Assembly: GCA_003447595.1 (NCBI GenBank)
Contig: DLYT01000017.1
Span: 2,790 to 11,401 of the forward strand
DNA length: 8,612 nt
Source: Porphyromonadaceae bacterium
Lineage (GTDB): Bacteria; Bacteroidota; Bacteroidia; Bacteroidales; CAMTPD01
Direction of reading: 5' to 3'
Positions 6,142 through 8,612 of this stretch are shown here, piece after piece; position 1 is the stretch's first letter; each line of letters begins with the position of its first letter. Under the pieces are notes generated by a model. It had not been told where the DNA came from, made no database searches, and saw only the letters and a list, made by a program, of their open reading frames with translations. A program made the position numbers and the translations under genes.

Positions 6142-7566
6142 TTACTTATGCTTCACCTTCATTGCCGAAGGATGTTTAAACAACCGCCTCAACAATAAAA
6201 TAGAAACCACAAAGGTACACACCTCTGCTAAAGGCACAGCCGCCCAAATCCCATCCATTCCTACGAGCGAAGGCAAAACGGTAATCCAAAGCGCCACAAA
6301 GACCAACCCGCGCAGCATCGATATGATCATCGAAACTTTAGCATTTGCCAAGGCTGTAAAGAAACTAGCCGTCAAGATATTCAGTCCGTTTAGTAAAAAT
6401 GCAAACGCATAAATCGAAGCCCCTTTTTCGGCAAGCTCTACCACCGCGGCATTGCCCTCGCGACGGAAAAACAATGCAATGATTTCACCGCCAAACAATA
6501 ATAGAATCGTAAAGAGCGTAATGCCGATAATCACGTTTGTCTTAGCAGCCAACTTGACCACCTCTACTATGCGCGACCACTTTCGGGCTCCCAAGTTGTA
6601 ACTGACAATGGGAATAATCCCATCGGAGATACCCAAAAACACCGTCGTTCCTACAAAGAAGATGTAATTAATCACCGTGAAAGCCGCCACACCCGTCTCG
6701 CCGCTATACTTCATCAATGCAATATTAAAAAGCAAAACACTAATACCGGCCGCTAGTTCGGACATCCCTTCCGACGAACCATTGTAGGCCATTGGCCAAA
6801 TGAGTTTGCGATCGAACCGCCCTGCCAAAATAGAAATCTTGCGACGACGATTGAGTGTGATGCAGAACGAACAAAGCGCTCCTACCGAAAAAGCAATCCC
6901 CGTAGCCAATCCGGCACCAAAGATTCCCATGGGCCACACCACCACCAATAATATATCCAATAGGATATTCAAGAGAACGGTACCCCCCATGATCAGCATC
7001 GAAAAGGTAGGATGCCCTGTTGCCTTGAGCATGTAATCGCTAAAAAACATCCCAACGATCAGCGGGAAGAAAGGAAACAATCCCTTTATATAATCCCAGG
7101 CATACGGCAACAGTACATCATTTGCCCCCAATGCCCGTGCAAGATCTTTACCAAATAGCGTAAGAAAAAACGTAACTACGACAGAAAAGACCATCAACGT
7201 AGTAAAAGCTGTAGTCATTGCATCCTTGGCACGCTCATAGTTCTTCTCTCCCATATTGATGCTCACCAATGTTTGACAGCCTACCCCGATAACCACCGCG
7301 ATGGCCGCAAAAAAGCTATAGCAAGGAAGCACCAAACTGACACTTGCCAAGGCATTTGCTCCGAGAAAATTCCCCACAACCACTCCGTCGATAATTGTTT
7401 GCAGTCCTAAGAATAGCAAACCAATCACGCCCGGAATGGCAAAACGACGAAACAGTTTGCTTATCTTTCCGTGCTCCAATTGGTGCTCACTTTGTGAGAG
7501 AACCCTATCTTCAGCCTGCTTCATTCCTACCTCCGATTGTGTTGATTGCATGTTGTGTATATCCAT
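6142..7566 (-). CDS. MATE family multidrug efflux transporter (MepA-like)
   Basis: The 474-residue membrane protein has about twelve hydrophobic helices in two homologous halves, the MATE layout. Such transporters export cationic drugs and dyes, driven by a Na+ or H+ gradient. Helix 1 with LQTIIDGVVVGNFLGANALASVSL (about 55-78) and the loop with GVGCQTLVSINMGEKNYERA (about 94-113) are typical of the MepA-like group. The second half repeats the pattern in GISDGIIPIVSYNLGARKW. The start at 7566 is fixed by a near-perfect Shine-Dalgarno seven bases upstream and gives a hydrophilic N-terminal tail of about 32 residues; later ATGs at codons 6 and 15 are less well placed. The tetR-type gene lies upstream on the same strand but is separated by a terminator, and the same palindrome stands before both genes, so repression by that regulator is likely. 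The substrate cannot be read from sequence. Confidence 0.93.
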   Translation of the reverse strand: MDIHNMQSTQSEVGMKQAEDRVLSQSEHQLEHGKISKLFRRFAIPGVIGLLFLGLQTIIDGVVVGNFLGANALASVSLVLPCYSFFAAIAVVIGVGCQTLVSINMGEKNYERAKDAMTTAFTTLMVFSVVVTFFLTLFGKDLARALGANDVLLPYAWDYIKGLFPFFPLIVGMFFSDYMLKATGHPTFSMLIMGGTVLLNILLDILLVVVWPMGIFGAGLATGIAFSVGALCSFCITLNRRRKISILAGRFDRKLIWPMAYNGSSEGMSELAAGISVLLFNIALMKYSGETGVAAFTVINYIFFVGTTVFLGISDGIIPIVSYNLGARKWSRIVEVVKLAAKTNVIIGITLFTILLLFGGEIIALFFRREGNAAVVELAEKGASIYAFAFLLNGLNILTASFFTALANAKVSMIISMLRGLVFVALWITVLPSLVGMDGIWAAVPLAEVCTFVVSILLLRRLFKHPSAMKVKHK

Positions 7567-7573
7567 AACTCAT

Positions 7574-7583
7574 TCACCTCCTT
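7574..7583 (-). promoter_or_regulatory. Strong Shine-Dalgarno sequence of the MATE gene
   Basis: On the minus strand this reads AAGGAGGTGA, fully complementary to the usual 3' end of 16S rRNA. Seven bases separate it from the ATG at 7566, close to ideal spacing. It decides the start codon. Such sites are uncommon in Bacteroidota, and the other start sites in this window lack one. Confidence 0.8.
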
Positions 7584-7655
7584 CGATCATCTCTTTTAAA
7601 GAAAACAGATCTACCTCATCTTATTTATATATTTCACATTCAAGGCTTACGAAGA

Positions 7656-7671
7656 TTGAACAATTGTTCAA
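7656..7671. promoter_or_regulatory. Palindromic operator upstream of the MATE gene (likely TetR-family site)
   Basis: TTGAACAATTGTTCAA is a perfect 16-bp palindrome about 90 bases before the MATE start. It matches 13 of 16 bases of the palindrome in front of the tetR-type gene. The MATE promoter cannot be placed with certainty: AATCTTCG or TAAGCCTTG just downstream on the minus strand are weak -7 candidates. Either would put the operator at or between the promoter boxes. Confidence 0.75.
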
Positions 7672-7682
7672 CAAGCAAGCCT

Positions 7683-7708
7683 AAAAAAGGCTCTACCAAA
7701 ATAGAGCC
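7683..7708 (-). terminator. Rho-independent terminator of the tetR-type gene
   Basis: GGCTCTA (7689-7695) pairs with TAGAGCC (7702-7708) across a six-base loop, and on the minus strand six Ts follow (7683-7688). It lies 65 bases after the tetR stop and 12 bases before the MATE operator, so the two genes are probably transcribed separately. An alternative stem, AGCCT with AGGCT around the T-run, would compete with it. Confidence 0.75.
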
Positions 7709-7772
7709 ACAATCTAATTATCGTTTGCATCGCTGCTCGCGACAACAAACATCTTAATGATTCGTCTTCCTC

Positions 7773-8381
7773 CTATCGCTGAAGCAATTCGTAAAACCCC
7801 GAGAGCATCATCTCAAAGTCTTTGATCAAATCGCTCGAGTCTCCCTTATTTACAGCATTGAGCCAAACACCATCGAGCAAGCACACAAAATACTGAGCCA
7901 TCTTTGCGGCATCAGTCTCTGCATGAATAGCTCCCGACTGCATCGATGCTTCAATTGCAAGAGCCCAAATACGGATTTCTTTTTCGCGTATCAACGCAAA
8001 GCGATCGCTGAGAGCTTTGTATTGCTGCGTGAAGCGAAAGATAAGAAAGTCGTAGTTGGCAATCGAAATCTTATACGTACCAGGATAGTCGCCTAGCGCA
8101 ACTTGTATCGCTTGGCTATATTTGCTTACAATGTACGCGATCAACTGCGGAATATCCATACCCACTACAGCCCCCTCATCCATTTCGAGCAATCCTACCA
8201 AATATTTATCGGCAACAGCCAAAAACAGTTCCTCTTTATTGCCAAAGTAATGATACAATAATCCGCGCGACATTGCAGTTGCTTTCTGAATATCGGTTAT
8301 CGATACTGCGTCATAACCTTTGGTAAGCAGCAATAGAAATGTCTGCTTAAGGATAAAATCTTTCGTGTCGTTTGTTTCCAT
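7773..8381 (-). CDS. TetR/AcrR family transcriptional repressor, likely of the MATE pump
   Basis: The 202-residue protein is of usual TetR-family length. The N-terminal helix-turn-helix (about residues 8-54) is canonical: ILKQTFLLLLTKGYDAVSITDIQ, then ATAMSRGLLYHYFGNKEELF with the recognition helix at about 37-45. The remainder is an all-helical ligand-binding and dimerisation domain that is too variable to predict the inducer. The start at 8381 is the first ATG after the promoter and operator and places the DNA-binding helices at the usual distance from the N terminus; there is no Shine-Dalgarno. A palindrome lies 10 bases before the start, directly against a good promoter, indicating autorepression. 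The same palindrome precedes the downstream MATE gene. Inducer binding would be expected to release both genes. Confidence 0.93.
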   Translation of the reverse strand: METNDTKDFILKQTFLLLLTKGYDAVSITDIQKATAMSRGLLYHYFGNKEELFLAVADKYLVGLLEMDEGAVVGMDIPQLIAYIVSKYSQAIQVALGDYPGTYKISIANYDFLIFRFTQQYKALSDRFALIREKEIRIWALAIEASMQSGAIHAETDAAKMAQYFVCLLDGVWLNAVNKGDSSDLIKDFEMMLSGFYELLQR

Positions 8382-8390
8382 TTCTCACTA

Positions 8391-8406
8391 TTGAACGATC
8401 GTTCAG
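8391..8406. promoter_or_regulatory. Palindromic operator upstream of the tetR-type gene
   Basis: TTGAACGATCGTTCAG contains a perfect 14-bp palindrome (8392-8405) and differs from the MATE-side site at three of 16 positions. It abuts the -7 box and covers the predicted transcription start, an arrangement suited to autorepression. Confidence 0.75.
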
Positions 8407-8437
8407 CAAAGATAATGCTCTTTTTCGGCCACACAAT
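8407..8437 (-). promoter_or_regulatory. Promoter of the tetR-type gene
   Basis: On the minus strand the -7 box is TATCTTTG (8407-8414), a perfect TAnnTTTG. An ATTG lies 19 bases upstream (8434-8437), matching three of four bases of the -33 box. The leader would be about 20 bases and overlaps the operator. Confidence 0.65.
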
Positions 8438-8556
8438 ACGGAAACTCCACCTATTAACCTATTTTATAATACATACATATATGACTTTCACGCAACACAT
8501 TACAGCCACTCAACTCTTATTATAACGCAAAAAGGAGCCTGCGAAGCATAAAAGGG

Positions 8557-8588
8557 GTTGCAGGAATGAATAACTTGCCTTATCTTTG
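8557..8588 (+). promoter_or_regulatory. Plus-strand promoter for a gene beyond the right edge
   Basis: GTTG (8557-8560), a 20-base spacer and TATCTTTG (8581-8588) form a good Bacteroidetes-type promoter. Transcription would begin near 8594 and run out of the window. Between the tetR operator region and this site (8440-8556) I see only AT-rich sequence without a gene. Confidence 0.6.
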
Positions 8589-8612
8589 CATTGTAATCGA
8601 AAGGTTACTGGT

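Noticed and set aside
7714..7752. Twelve-codon minus-strand frame after the tetR gene, with an AGGAGG-like sequence overlapping the tetR stop
   Set aside because: The spacing from the purine run to the ATG is too long, the peptide is very short and shows nothing distinctive, and the frame ends just before the terminator hairpin.
1..8612. CRISPR arrays, insertion sequences, tRNA or rRNA genes
   Set aside because: I saw no regularly spaced repeats, transposase-like frames, terminal inverted repeats or tRNA-like cloverleaf sequences on either strand.

Overview
The window looks like chromosomal DNA of a Bacteroidota bacterium, most likely Bacteroidales. The evidence is moderate-to-low GC, several promoters of the Bacteroides type (-7 box TAnnTTTG, sometimes with a TTG-like -33 box 19-20 bases upstream), A-rich start regions mostly without Shine-Dalgarno sequences, and typical families: SusB-like GH97, TPR/HTH membrane regulators, small lipoproteins and an NlpE-like lipoprotein. 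I cannot name the species.

Layout. (1) Bases 1-279 hold the 3' end of a plus-strand PH-domain protein, closed by a terminator. (2) Bases 380-2050, minus strand, encode a membrane-spanning TPR protein with a cytoplasmic coiled coil and a LuxR-like C-terminal helix-turn-helix. A strong minus-strand terminator and a promoter sit just upstream of it. (3) Bases 2358-2768, minus strand, encode a small lipoprotein with one beta-sandwich-like domain. About 600 bases without a credible gene precede it, with a candidate promoter at the far end, suggesting a long structured leader. (4) Bases 3373-5394, minus strand, encode a lipoprotein GH97 glycosidase with the inverting (SusB-type) catalytic residues, with its own promoter and terminator and no susC/susD genes in view. 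(5) Bases 5603-6061, plus strand, encode an NlpE-like lipoprotein that lacks the family's CxxC pair. It converges on the next gene across a bidirectional terminator. (6) Bases 6142-8381, minus strand, form a drug-efflux module: a TetR-family repressor gene and, downstream, a MATE transporter gene. A terminator separates them. Near-identical palindromes lie upstream of each, so the TetR protein probably represses both itself and the pump. (7) The right edge carries a good plus-strand promoter for a gene outside the window.

The best-supported system is the two-operator TetR/MATE circuit. It is a familiar kind of circuit, but the operator can be read directly and the MATE gene has an almost perfect Shine-Dalgarno sequence, which is odd in this phylum. 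I found no CRISPR array, insertion sequence, tRNA, rRNA or clearly new multi-gene system.
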